Shown: positions 53,001-63,580, counted from the first letter of the stretch. The stretch: DNA of 64,000 nt from Hirundichthys speculiger (GCA_018398805.1 JAGFBZ010000708.1:620001-684000), one strand, 5' to 3'. The notes: generated by a model from the letters alone, not told the origin. Program-made: numbers and translations.

Positions 53001-54478
53001 GTCGGTGAATCAGTTGGAGGCTTACTAAGATCCAGGTTTTCAAACTTTGATTTCCAATGCTTTCTTTCACTACTAATGTGCTTTTGTTAGTTTTACATCT
53101 AAAATATGCCCATTTGATTATTTTGATTATTTATCAAAGCTGAACTTCCAGCATGGATTACAACTGTGCAAACATTAAAAGAGCAGGAGCCTGTTTTTTT
53201 CTTCTGAATCACACTGTGTGTAAACTGCACACATACTCACAGCTTGATTCCTCATGGGTCATCAAGTGAGTCATTTGTATCAGTGGGTGCACATCCTCTG
53301 AATGTCATTAATATTGTATAGAAGCCATAACTTGCAGATTTGAAAGCTGAAGGTGTCAGAGAAACATGTGAGAGTCAGACATCAGGTGTGAAAGTGACTA
53401 AAAACAGATTGTCTTCACAGGCGTGCCGTGGTGCAGCTTCCTCCAGGTCAGCCCACATACTCTACAGCATGCCAGAACAAACGCTGTGACCTCACATTCA
53501 GAAACAAATCATGTTAAAAAACAGCCACTGTGGCAGAGGAGGTAAAAAAAGAAGCATTGTGGGAGTTATTATGGCCTCAACTTCTCATATTTAACAGATG
53601 TTTTCAAAGGTTTTTACATAATGTTTCAATCAGCTGTAACAGAATGGGAGTAAATGTTTAGTAAAGTGTGTGAAGAATAAAATACAAGTAAATAATATTA
53701 AACATACATATGAAAAAAAAAGGATAAATTATAAATCTTTAAAGGTCTAATTTAATTGAATTTTCATTAATTTTGCGGCAGTATCTAGTCTGAAATAATG
53801 CCCTGAGAGTTGGTTTCAATGAAAAATATGCTACGGTTGTCTTGTTTCAAGCTGTTTAGTTTGGTGAAAATGAGGGCGGGGACAGTACAAGAGAATTCTT
53901 ATGGATATTAATGATATGCAAATGTCTCTCCTCTGATTGGCTAACAGCACTGCGATGCTCCCTCTAGTTGGTTCTCCTTCAGTTGGTTTCTATCAACTTA
54001 AATAGAGATAACCGGCAGCAAATAGCAAAACATGCGAAAAATGTCTTCAGAGATACAGCCATATCTTTTTGATCCCGGCCAAAAAACCCTGTAAACACCA
54101 AGTTATCAGATTTTAGGTTGGAAGATTATAGATTTATCAAGCTAACATTACTCTCTGGGTAAAAGTTACCGAGTGGTTCTTGACAACGTTACCAAACCTA
54201 CAGCTTGTCCCAGTGTCATCATGCTATAGACTATTAACTATTAACAGGCTTTTGAAATAACAACCGTAGTTGGAAAAAATCATTTTTACTTCCAGCCTGT
54301 GAGCTGGTGGTCGATCGTTGTCATGGCACAGATCCAGGTTTTAAGCACAAATAATTTGGATATTGTCAATAGTCACTGTGATGATCAGAACACACAAGTA
54401 ATGTTGCGTTATACTTCGCTGGTGATGTTCAGAAAATAAACTCCAAGCATTTCTTCCGTAGATCATCCGTAGATCTGA
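53001..54478. other. Apparently unique non-coding interval
   Basis: No transposon or gene recognised. Around 53916-53940 there is an octamer ATGCAAAT followed by an inverted CCAAT (gattgg), a promoter-like pair without a visible gene next to it. Confidence 0.3.
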
Positions 54479-55620
54479 ATTGAATTGAATTGAATTGAAT
54501 TGAATTGAATTGAATTGAAAATACTTTAATAATCCCCGAGGGGAAATTGGCTTGTTGCAGCAGATACAAAAATATACATAAATAGACAGGACATTAAATA
54601 GACATTAAATAGGCAATAAATAGACAAAAAAAAACAGTGTGCAGAAACAGAACAATAAATAGATTAAAAACAGTGTGCAAAACAGACAAAAACAGTGTGC
54701 AAAACCAGTTATAATAAAACTGTAATAATAAAACTGTAATAATGTAATAAAGTGATAATGTGGCATTAACAGAAGGCAGTGGCAGAAGTAATCAGCAGCG
54801 ATTATTCCCTGACAACCAGGAGTTATAGATTTTAATTGCACTAGGAAGGAACGACCTCCTGTATCGTTCCTTTGAGCAGCGGGGTTGAAGGAGTCTGCCG
54901 CTGAAGCTGCTCTTCAACTTGTCCAGGATTTTGTGGAGGGGATGAGAGAGGTTGTCAAGGATAGCCAGCAGTTTTGCTAGCATCCTCTCTTTCACCACCT
55001 CCTCCAGTGGGACAAGTTTAGAGCCAACAGCAGACTCAGCTTTTTTGATGAGTTTATTCAGTCTGTTGGCGTCCTTAGCCCTGATGCCTGCCCCCCAAGA
55101 CACCACAGCAAAGAAGAGGACGTTCGCCACAACAGACCGATAAAACATCTGCAGCATTTTGTTGCACACATTGAAGGACCTGAGCCTCCTCAGGAAGTAG
55201 AGTCGGCTCTGGACCTTCTTGTAGGCAACCTCAGTGTTGGCAGACCAGTCCAGTTTGTTGTCTAGTGTCACACCAAGGTACTTGTATGTGTCCACTAGCT
55301 CAACATCCCTCCCACTGATGCTGACAGGGGAAGGTGGGGGCTTGTTCCTCCTGAAGTCCACCACCATCTCCCTCGTCTTAGTCACGTTCAGCTGCAGGTG
55401 GTTCTCCCCACACCAATCCACAAAGTGGCTGATCAGGTCCCTGTACTCAGCCTCCCTCCCTCCCTCCACACACCCCACAATGGCCGTGTCATCAGAGAAT
55501 TTCTGCAGATGACACGACTCAGTGCGGTACTGAAAGTCAGATGTGTATGTGGTGAAGAGGAAGGGCGACAGCACAGTTCCCTGGGGGGCGCCGATGTCAC
55601 TGATCAGACGACCAGACACA
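54479..55620 (-). mobile_element. Rex1-like LINE, 5' truncated, AATTC-repeat tail
   Basis: The minus strand runs from a truncated RT at 55619 through the stop at 54792 and a 3' UTR ending ccccgaggggaaatt-type hairpin and a (TTCAA)n tail at 54479-54519. Pentanucleotide tails of this kind fit Rex1-type elements. It gives the best-preserved reference for the other Rex1-like fragments in the window. Confidence 0.85.
54792..55619 (-). CDS. Rex1-like reverse transcriptase, C-terminal 275 codons
   Basis: The uninterrupted frame begins within the RT palm: GAPQGTVLSPFLFTTYTSDF, then KFSDDTAIVGC, where the usual second catalytic motif with DD is present. It continues LQLNVTKTREMVVDFRR, YKYLGVTLDNKLDW and the post-RT region RLYFLRRLRSFNV to the C-terminus LQPRCSKERYRRSFLPSAIK. 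The N-terminal endonuclease and first RT motifs are absent through 5' truncation. The frame's intactness suggests a recent insertion. Confidence 0.9.
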   Translation of the reverse strand: MSGRLISDIGAPQGTVLSPFLFTTYTSDFQYRTESCHLQKFSDDTAIVGCVEGGREAEYRDLISHFVDWCGENHLQLNVTKTREMVVDFRRNKPPPSPVSISGRDVELVDTYKYLGVTLDNKLDWSANTEVAYKKVQSRLYFLRRLRSFNVCNKMLQMFYRSVVANVLFFAVVSWGAGIRAKDANRLNKLIKKAESAVGSKLVPLEEVVKERMLAKLLAILDNLSHPLHKILDKLKSSFSGRLLQPRCSKERYRRSFLPSAIKIYNSWLSGNNRC

Positions 55621-55946
55621 CTGCAATAACATGTTTCCTTTCAATTGTCAGCTCTGGCTGATTTACAGTACTTTTAAGACAATGATAGTCTACTCTGTGG
55701 ACAGAAACTTTAAAAAACGTCTAAAATAACTCTAATTCCTTTAAAAAAAAAAATGTAATGTCCTCGCGAGCCGCGCTTCTCTCTCTCTGCCAGGCTCAGT
55801 GCACAGCCAGCGCGCAGGCAGGGCGAGTTTCTGTGTGTGGACTGGGCACGTGTCGCCACATACACAGGTGAGGCAACGTGCGTGCACACAAACCAAACAC
55901 CCCGCCCCCCGTGCTAGGTCGCTAGGGGGGTCTGGAAAGTCGCTAG
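55621..55946. other. Interval without a supported gene
   Basis: GC-rich from 55760; nothing recognised apart from the flank of the element beginning at about 55947. Confidence 0.3.
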
Positions 55947-56816
55947 ATATAGACCTTTTTGACTTAGAAATTGTGGACATGCGCCCCCTAGTGGCCCTGC
56001 CATAACTGGAGTGTGCGCTGCTCCACCAACTAACCCAAACACAGCAGCGGGGAGCATTTGTTACGGATAACGCAGACATGTCTTGGATTGATGATGTTAG
56101 GCAGTGGCCTCCAGTTACAGATGAAGGTAGTTTATGGCTGTTTTTAATGATTGGTTATGGAAATAGCATGATCTATTTCCATAATCAAACACTAAAAACT
56201 GTGGAACGCTGCAACGCTGGCTATAACTAACGTCAACAAGCCATAAAGATTATGCTACTGTAACATTAACGCTAGCGGTAAATTAGGCTATGTGTTAATG
56301 TTATATTTAATTTATTTAATCATTCTCCTAAGTCATTCATTCATTCATTCATTGATTTATAGGCTTGTGCTAGTGCCGAGGGCTACAGTAGCCTCATACT
56401 GCTGTTCTTTCGGCCAGAATCGTCCGGGACTCTCAGCGAGACTATGAGTAGTACGAGATTGAATGTTAACAAAAACTCACCCGACTGTATTCATTTGGAA
56501 CAAAGTCCTTTCTGTTGATATTTTTCACCCACGTCTTCCTAACTTCTTGTTCTGCAAACAAGGCAGTCTTCGTGCAGTAAAGGCTTGTGTATTTCACATA
56601 CTTTCTTCTTCCATTGTTGAATTTTCACGCCATTGTTGGCACAGTTTATGACGGAACATGTATTCCCACTCGACCGACTCGACATTATAAAAATATATAT
56701 TTGTAGAAAGAGAAAAACACTGGCTAATCTGCGAGCCGGCGAAAGTGTCGCTCTGTAGCACAACCCAGCAATGGTGGACGGGGTACTTCCGGGGGGCTGG
56801 CCCGAAAAGGTCTATA
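55947..56816. mobile_element. ISL2EU/IS4EU-like DNA element remnant
   Basis: The ends atatagacctttttg (55947) and (complement) ctatagaccttttcg (about 56802-56816) form inverted repeats inside duplicated gtcgct words. On the plus strand, ATG 56090 starts MSWIDDVRQWPPVTDE before a GT, like the first exon of YqaJ-type ORFs of ISL2EU elements. On the minus strand near 56590-56700 a frame contains CSVINCANNGVKIQQWKKKV then CEIHK, a cysteine-rich start typical of the second ORF. Both genes are otherwise missing. Confidence 0.45.
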
Positions 56817-56864
56817 GCGACAAAGTCGCTAAATTGGCAACACTGCAGCTGGATTGTCAACGGG

Positions 56865-56910
56865 CTCAGTGCGCATGCCCTGGTCTCAATGCTGATGACG
56901 TCATATAGAA
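56865..56910 (+). promoter_or_regulatory. NRF1-like and CRE palindrome sites upstream of the coiled-coil gene
   Basis: GCGCATGC at 56871-56878 fits the NRF1 core, and TGACGTCA at 56896-56903 is a full CRE. They lie 125-155 bp upstream of the ATG at 57028. Function as promoter is inferred. Confidence 0.4.
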
Positions 56911-57027
56911 CGTTCATATGGGCTTCGCTTAAAACTGATTTTGTTAAAACTGGCAGACAGTCTTGGATGACAGTCCAAAAAAAACAATCATCGAAAACGA
57001 TTTATTTTTTTAAAAAATCAAGAAATC

Positions 57028-57549
57028 ATGTGTACTCGGTCAGACAACGTTGACACCATGCCCGTTGCACTACAGGAAAACAATCAGTGCAGTTTGAACA
57101 GAGAGAGCAGTTTTACAAATTTTGGAGACAAAATTCACGAGGCTAATCAAAACGAAAATTTCAGACCCCAGCCTCCGAAACTTGCAAGGAAGACAAAAGA
57201 TGTAGGAAGGCAAAGAAATAACTTGCAGGAAGACACTGAAAATATGATTGGAGTTGAAATCCACCAGCAGGAGGGCTTTCGTACAGGCGGGATTAGAAAT
57301 AAACTTAATCAAAGGATAATCAAACAACAAAGCCTAGACAAACAAATGGAAGAGATAAAGAAACTTCACAAAAAGGAAGACCAACAAAATCTGATACGAA
57401 TTGATCTAGAAATCTTTAAAGAAAAGCCTATCAAAAAGAAAAAAAATAGAAAATTAGAACAGAACAGGCATCATCTTGATTTTCTACAGCAACAAATAAT
57501 ACACAAAAAACAAATGGATAAGATAATGGTAGAAACAGAAGAAAAATGA
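57028..57549 (+). CDS. Coiled-coil protein, N-terminal frame (unrecognised)
   Basis: ATG 57028 starts MCTRSDNVDTMPVALQENNQ. After about 90 residues of polar, low-complexity sequence comes a strongly charged helical region (KQQSLDKQMEEIKKLHKKED, EKPIKKKKNRKLEQNRHH). It ends at TGA 57547. Downstream the coding style continues in the next frame from about 57570, so the two frames probably were one gene separated by an indel. Role unknown; the composition resembles ciliary coiled-coil proteins of the trichohyalin-plectin-homology type. Confidence 0.5.
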   Translation: MCTRSDNVDTMPVALQENNQCSLNRESSFTNFGDKIHEANQNENFRPQPPKLARKTKDVGRQRNNLQEDTENMIGVEIHQQEGFRTGGIRNKLNQRIIKQQSLDKQMEEIKKLHKKEDQQNLIRIDLEIFKEKPIKKKKNRKLEQNRHHLDFLQQQIIHKKQMDKIMVETEEK

Positions 57550-57648
57550 CAAAAATGAAGGTTTAATTGGTGAGATGGAGAAAAGAACAATGAATACCAA
57601 AAACCAAAGGCTGAAAAGTTAAACGAATTAAAGAAAAAAAAACAAATT

Positions 57649-58941
57649 GTGGCTGATATCCTGAAAGGAAAACATGAAAAGCAAACTGCTCAAATACCTT
57701 TGATTGACATGATAATAAAAAAGCGGTTTGCAGAGCAAGAGGCCAAGAAAATTAAAGAAGAGGAGGAAAAGGTAAAAAGACATTCATTGATAAAGTCTGT
57801 AAATGAATGTAGACAGAAACAGATACAGGAAAAGACTGAGAGAAAAAGGGAGGAGTGGCTACACAATCAGTTGTGGCAAGAGCAGGAAACTGAAGCTGAT
57901 TTGTTGGCTTATGCTCTAAAGAAAGACAAGATTTGTTGGAGAAAGAAGCAAAAACAAGAAATCTCTGACAACAACAAAGCTTTAGCGGCACAGAAACATA
58001 GAAATGCAGACCAGCTAAGAAGGAATCAGTCAGATGGTGTTATTTTAGACGGTTCTGACTCCGGTACTGCCCTGATTGCTGAGGCTTTACCCAAACTTGG
58101 TGAATCTGGCAAAAACACTTCCTTTTTTAAATTCAATCAACTGAAAGAAAAAATTCTTGGAACACAGACAAATATTCTCCCCCATCTTCCAGCTACAGAG
58201 GGAGTTATTAATAATTGTATGACTGTCCTCCCACTAGATCGATCTGAGAACGCAGATGCATGGACTGGTGAGGCCTTACCCAGACGTGGGACCATACAAA
58301 CTTCACTTTTAAAAGGCAGTCAGATGGGAAATACCCAGCTACGACTGGAAACAAACATTCTGCCGAATCTTCCACGATTACCCAGAAGTCGGTGTATCAG
58401 TCCTGCTAAGGAGGTAGTTACTAATAACTGTATGACTGTCCTCCCTCCAGATCGATCTTGTATGACTGTCCTCCCTCCAGATCGATCTGAGCACGCAGAT
58501 GCATGGACTGGTGAGGCCTTACCCAGACGTGGTAACATACAAACATCCCTCTTGAAACTCAGTCAGACGGGAAAAACTCCGCTGACACTGGATTCAAGCA
58601 TTAGGCCTCATTCTCCAAAAACCCCCAAACATATTCACAAGCAAATAGAAAAAAGTGATGCAAAAGAGAAAAATAAAAGATGTATAGTTGATGAGATGGA
58701 GAAAAGAAATAATCTACAAAATCCAAAGGCTAAACAGTTAAAGAAAAGACAAGAAATTGTGGCTGATATCCTGAAAGAAGAACATGAGGAGCAAACTGCT
58801 CAAATAGCTTTGAATGATATCAGAATAAAAGTGTGGTGTTTTGGGGGTTTATTCTGGTGTTTTCCGCTTCAGTTTCCTGTGTGTGTGTTTTGGTTAACTT
58901 CACTGTTTTCCCCTGAGGCTTCCCTTACTCCACGGCGCTGA
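57649..58941 (+). CDS. Coiled-coil protein, repeat copy 1 (unrecognised)
   Basis: No ATG at 57649 (codon GTG), so the frame probably continues from upstream. Residues 1-130 are E/K/R/Q-rich coiled coil (AEQEAKKIKEEEEKVKRHSL, NECRQKQIQEKTERKREEW). Residues 150-320 hold two imperfect repeats of about 70 residues containing CMTVLPLDRSENADAWTGEA and ALPRRGTIQTSLLK. Near 58680-58828 the start of a second copy of the whole unit begins (VADILKEEHEEQTAQIALND), and the last 35 codons are read into the LTR-like insertion at 58829. Function unknown. Confidence 0.5.
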   Translation: MADILKGKHEKQTAQIPLIDMIIKKRFAEQEAKKIKEEEEKVKRHSLIKSVNECRQKQIQEKTERKREEWLHNQLWQEQETEADLLAYALKKDKICWRKKQKQEISDNNKALAAQKHRNADQLRRNQSDGVILDGSDSGTALIAEALPKLGESGKNTSFFKFNQLKEKILGTQTNILPHLPATEGVINNCMTVLPLDRSENADAWTGEALPRRGTIQTSLLKGSQMGNTQLRLETNILPNLPRLPRSRCISPAKEVVTNNCMTVLPPDRSCMTVLPPDRSEHADAWTGEALPRRGNIQTSLLKLSQTGKTPLTLDSSIRPHSPKTPKHIHKQIEKSDAKEKNKRCIVDEMEKRNNLQNPKAKQLKKRQEIVADILKEEHEEQTAQIALNDIRIKVWCFGGLFWCFPLQFPVCVFWLTSLFSPEASLTPRR

Positions 58942-60021
58942 GGCTGATTGTTCACACCTGTCTCCACTGCTCCAATCAAGATTCCTTGAAGAGTGCTGCT
59001 CAGACTCTCCTCAGCGCCAAAGAGTTGTCTAACCTTCCCTTGGTAACACCTCGTGGCTCCTGTATCTTGAGAAAATACTTGTGGATTTACTTCTTGTGAC
59101 TTTTTGTGATTTTTTGACTAACGCCTTGTATCTTTTGTTCTTTTCCAGTGCCTCCTCACCCGAGCCCTCTCACCACCACCAGCCTAGCACTCCCCCCTCC
59201 CTGGATTCCCCTTGTTGTTTTTCCACTCACTGTTACAATAAATATCACCTCCAACTAGCTCCGCTCTCCGCTTTTGGATCTTTGTCATCACCTACACACC
59301 ATAAAAAGAGCAATTTGCAGAGCAGGAGGCCAAGAAAATTAAAGAAGAAGAGGAGGAAAAGCTAAAAAGACATTCACTGATAAAGTCTGTAAATGAATGT
59401 AGACAGATACAGGAAAAGACTGAGAGAAAAAGGGAGGAGTGGCTACACAATCAGTTGTGGCAAGAGAAGGAAACTGAAGCTGATTTGTTGGCTTATGCTC
59501 TAAAGAAAGACAAGATTTGTTGGAGAAAGAAGCAAAAACAAGAAATCTCTGACAACAACAAAGCTTTAGCGGCACAGAAACATAGAAATGCAGACCAGCT
59601 AAGAAGGAATCAGTCAGATGGTGTTATTTTAGACGGTTCTGACTCCGGTACTGCCCTGATTACTGAGGCTTTACCCAAACTAGGTGAATCTGGCAAAAAC
59701 ACTTCCTTTTTTAAATTCAATCAACTGAAAGAAAAAATTCTTGGAACACAGACAAATATTTTGCCCCATCTTCCAGTTAAAGATGGAGGTACTAATAAAT
59801 GTATGACTGTCCTCCCACTAGATCCATCTGAGTATGCAGATGCACAGACTGGTGAGGCCTTACCCAGACGTGGGACCATACAAACTTCACTTTTAAAAGG
59901 CAGTCAGATGGGAAATACTCAGCTAGGATTGGCCACAAACATTCAGCCGAATCTTCCACAACGACCCAGAAGTCGGCGTATTAGACCTGCTACAGATGCT
60001 AGTGAGGCCTTCGTCAGATAG
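58681..60021 (+). pseudogene. Coiled-coil protein, tandem repeat copy 2, interrupted
   Basis: 58681-58828 and 59309-60021 together duplicate 57565-58620 at high identity (for instance the segment from gaatgtagacag to cttggaacacagacaaat is nearly unchanged). A 480-bp LTR-like insertion separates them, and a one-base difference next to it shifts the frame. The open part resumes with AEQEAKKIKEEEEEK and ends near 60021. The copy has only one of the CMTVLP repeat units. Confidence 0.6.
58829..59308 (+). mobile_element. Solo-LTR-like insertion inside the duplicated gene
   Basis: 480 bp starting gtgtggtgttttgggg and ending ctacacacca, with taaaa on both sides as a possible 5-bp duplication. It has an AATAAA at about 59229-59234 and C/T-rich flanks as in LTRs. 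Its absence from copy 1 at the equivalent position shows directly that it is an insertion. Confidence 0.65.
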
Positions 60022-60211
60022 GCCTACCCACCCTGCTGCAAAAGTAGATACTAAAAATGATCTGAAAGTCATCAGATCCTTTTTAACATCAGTACCACAA
60101 TCTTCCATTTTGCACATTGTAAAAAGACAATTTACGGCTTTTTCAGATAAAGACTGACAGCCCTAATATGTATACATATGAATATAGTGTTCCTCACCAT
60201 CATTTTGGGTT

Positions 60212-60530
60212 TTCAAAATTGAAAATGCTTTATTAATCCCCCAAGGGGGAAATTCAAGTTTCAGTACACCAGTCTGGTGTACTAGGGGAGCTGCTAGTGT
60301 CCAGCGCTCCTTTTCATGCCCGGTCCCGTGGTCCGAGTGCTAACTCCAGGTAACTGCCGTTAGCAGCCGGGTCGCCAGACGGCCCCTGCCAGGTCAGCTG
60401 ACCCATCCGGCGTCTAGACAGCTGGACGGGGGCAGCATGCTGCCGTCACCACAAACCGGGCACAAACTGGAGTGTCCAGCGTCCAGCGTAGCAGAGACAA
60501 GTCCCGGAGCAGCAGCAAGAAGCGTCCGTG
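60212..60530 (-). mobile_element. Non-autonomous retroposon, internally deleted copy
   Basis: Reverse-orientation copy of 33395-34152: both ends match (aatcccccaagggggaaatt; gacaagtcccggagcagcag) while about 400 bp of the middle is missing. Confidence 0.7.
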
Positions 60531-60635
60531 TGTGGTTTTCTCTGGGTGCTCTGGTTTTCTTCCACAACTAAGTAAAAAAAAAACCCCAGCAACAAAAAAA
60601 AAAATTCATTATCAATTTCACAATATCTAAGGGCA

Positions 60636-60818
60636 GCAGGGTGGCTTAGTGATTAGCACTGTTGCTTCACAGCAAGAGGGTTCCTGGTCTGAGGAAAATA
60701 CCTCAGCAGGAGCCTTTCTGTGTGGAGTTTACATGTTCTCCCCATGCTTGCGTGGGTTTCCTCCGGGTGCCCCGGCTTCCTCCCACAGTCCAAAGACATG
60801 CATGTTAGTTCAGGGCCG
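60636..60818 (+). mobile_element. tRNA-derived-looking fish SINE, 5' part
   Basis: Starts gcagcagggtggcttagtga, where tggcttagtgattagcac resembles a pol III A box, and continues with a degraded B-box region near 60680, then gtggagtttacatgttctcc and ctcccacagtccaaagacat shared with 50232-50530. It is cut at 60818 where a cagggccggagtgggc hAT-like end begins. Confidence 0.6.
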
Positions 60819-60822
60819 GAGT

Positions 60823-62440
60823 GGGCCCTTTTCTCAGTCCAGGAATTTAATTCAAATTCAGGCCACTCTGATACAGCGGACAAACTTGAGTACATAGAAA
60901 AAGATAAAACAAAAAACAATTCTCTCACAATGCCTTTTATTTTATTTAGATTATGGCATACAATTATTCACGCCCCTTTAACAATGTATAATTTAAATTC
61001 AAATAAAATAAAGATAATGATAAAGAAGTCTTTTCACAAATCAAAGTTCCTTTACATAACTTCTGTTGTTCTTCTGTATGCCATATTTTACATCATAAAC
61101 GTCTATCTTGACTAACTCTCTTCCTCTACCTGGCCCTTCAGTAGTCCTGCCCTCGTCTGGATCATCAGTAGTGGAAATGGTCTGCTGCTTCGACGCTAGA
61201 AACATTCCATAACAATAAAAAAGATATCTAATATTGAGTTGATAACAGTGTGCGCACCTCCCTCTTAGCATCTGACTTCATAGGCCTATAATAACAATTA
61301 AAAAGTAATGTAGGTTACATAGACAATTAGTGATTAAACAGTGGTTACCTATTTCATTTGGTCTTATTTTGATGCATTTTCAAGGATTAGTTCATTTAAA
61401 TCCTGCTACCTGTTTCCTCTGTGGTCCTGGCCTCTCCATGACTGCATTCACCTTCAGGCACCTGATCTTCTGAGGCTACAGCAACATTTCAATTTGTTTG
61501 CATATTTAATTATGATTTTGTTAAATTATCTGCACTATTTAATCTACACATATCATGGTGTTCTTCTGTAGACTATGCCATATTTTCCATCCTAAACGTC
61601 TATCTTGACTAACTGTCTTCCTCTACCTGGCCCTTCAGCAGTCCTGCCCTCATCTGGATCATCAGTGGTTCTGGCATCCTGCGCTGATGCTACAAAACAT
61701 TCCAGAACCATGAAAAAGACAGTTAACATTGAGTTGTTCATGTTTGCGCGTCTGTGGAAATGCACGATATAACGGAGAGACGAAATAGGCTACAGTTGCA
61801 GAGAAGCTAAGGCATGTAGAACGTGCACACTCTCGAGTAGCCTATTTTATTATTAGGCCTATTATTATTAAGAATATTTTTTTTAATAACAGCTGCCCCC
61901 ACGCCCACGAACCAAGCGCAATATTGGTATACAGCACTTCTAAATAATGCAGCCTAAATAGCACGTTTGACGTGCATTTAATACCCTAACAAATAGCCTG
62001 TTACACAACCTGTTTAATATGTCTAATTGCGTTAACCTGTGCGCGTTGGTGCTAATACAGGCAGGCTACAAATAAACAACTACAACAACTCTGTTCATCA
62101 AAATGGTTAACTGGCATTTAAAGCAACAAGTTTTTGGTTCTTCTATGGAAATATGAATGCACTTTAAGCATAGATAATCCTATACCTACATTGTGACATT
62201 TTTAAGTTGACAGTTGTGACAGTTGCAAACACTCGCCACGTTATATGACAAAATTCACAACCAGGCCAATTATCCATCTCTCTTTCAGTAACCTACCAGC
62301 TTGTCTTGAGAAGATGTCAGTTAATTTGGGACAGTTGGCCGCTGCCTCCTTTCTTTTTTTTATTTTAGCCCTCTCCATTCCGCCCAGCCTCTTTCTGCTT
62401 TCCATCACTGGCGCGAAAGACGAGCCTTGGGCCAAACCAC
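60823..62440 (-). pseudogene. TTF/ZMYM-type hAT transposase: 5' exons only
   Basis: Exon 1 (62297-62405, ATG at 62405) encodes MESRKRLGGMERAKIKKRK then EAAANCPKLTDIFSRQA, the basic N-terminus and K-L-T-x-F/I-F box typical of these hAT transposases. Three further exons (61627-61689, 61410-61475, 61130-61195) of 63, 66 and 66 bp, each bounded by AG/GT and all phase 1, encode acidic DDPDEG-type segments. The TTF zinc finger and catalytic domain are absent. The left end cagggccggagtgggc at about 60823 looks like a hAT terminus; the right end is unresolved. Confidence 0.6.
61060..61745 (-). repeat. Tandem duplication of a small exon with its flanks
   Basis: About 61067-61255 and 61560-61745 are clearly similar (aaacgtctatcttgactaac, ctctacctggcccttcag, ctggatcatcagt), with a spacing of about 495 bp. 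Each copy contains one 63-66-bp phase-1 exon of the hAT transposase. Confidence 0.75.
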
Positions 62441-63235
62441 CTGAAACACGTGGGAGGGGTCGGGGGGAATTATGCTGCTTACATGGTAGTAGAAAACAGA
62501 TTTTCTAGGAAGGGGCTGTGGACCTATTTAATCCACTATGATGCAACGGGCTGTTGCAACTTAATTGATATTAATGCAAGAATAAGACAAAAGAAGTGAC
62601 AAAAAAAAATAGTTAAAATTAATTGTCCCCGTGGTCCACATTGATGGTTTGGGCCGGGAAAGCTCCTGATCACTTTAATGTGCAGCCCGGCTTTGCATGA
62701 GTCTGAATAATTTCTGCATGAGTAATTTCTGCAATTAAAAGTTGCAAATAGTGAATTTAACGTTACCTGAGGAATTTTAAGGGGATTGGAAACTCAGTTC
62801 TGTGATCATATTTTAAATATCTAATTGCTAAATGGGTGAAAGTCTATTTTTACCATATTTGACAGTGCTCCCACATGGTGACTGTAACCACATGGGCATA
62901 GTTGTATAGCTGAGGTCAAGAACTTTCCATTACATTTGGTCCCGTGTCTGTAGTCCATTCTATTGCTGAATTACAAGCTTTCCAACATGCATTGAGGTCA
63001 AGGTTCAGAGGTCACTATTTCTAAGCAGGAGCCATTTGAAGCCCTCAAACTGACATATGTTACTCTCCAGGTCGACTCTCCAACGATGTATTTGGTTTAG
63101 TCATACAACAAAGTTGAACTTTTCACATTTCTTGGACACATCTTTCCTAAGGCCTAGATTCAGAGGCTCTTTTGAATGCCCAGTGCACCAAATGAGAAAT
63201 TTTGGGTTTTTTTTTTCACATTCCCTGATAAGCAA
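62441..63235. other. Interval without a supported gene
   Basis: No family recognised. May contain the unresolved outer end of the hAT at 60823. Confidence 0.3.
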
Positions 63236-63580
63236 ACTGCAGGGGGTCCTGTGAGGGGGACACCAGTGGTCTGAGGTGTGAAAGTACCAGTCTCTCCATG
63301 ACCTTCATGATGTGAGAGGTCAGTGCTACTGGCCTGTAGGCCCTACAGTGCAGCAGCACGTGCTTTTTTGGGCACGGGGACTAAGCAGGAGGTTTTCCAG
63401 AGCACTGGCACTCTTTGGAGCTGAAGGCTCAGGTTGAAGAGATGCTGGAGGACTCCACAGAGCTGACTGGAACAGGCCTTCAGCACGTAAGGGGCTGATG
63501 CCGTCTGGTTCCTGCATATGCAGTCGCATACATTTGCACAGCGAGCTTGACTGTGCCATCCCTGATGTCATCAGCCACTT
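63236..63580 (-). mobile_element. Rex1-like LINE reverse transcriptase, N-terminal part, degenerate
   Basis: The minus strand reads DGISPLRAEG, GVLQHLFNLSLQLQRVPVLW, KTSCLVPVPKK and LTSHIMKVMER-like segments, the first RT motifs of Rex1-type LINEs. Stops and a frame change are present. It complements the C-terminal copy at 54792-55619 but is a separate insertion. Confidence 0.7.

Noticed and set aside
60650..60690. A functional tRNA gene
   Set aside because: The A-box-like stretch belongs to a dispersed SINE with a degraded B box and no cloverleaf.
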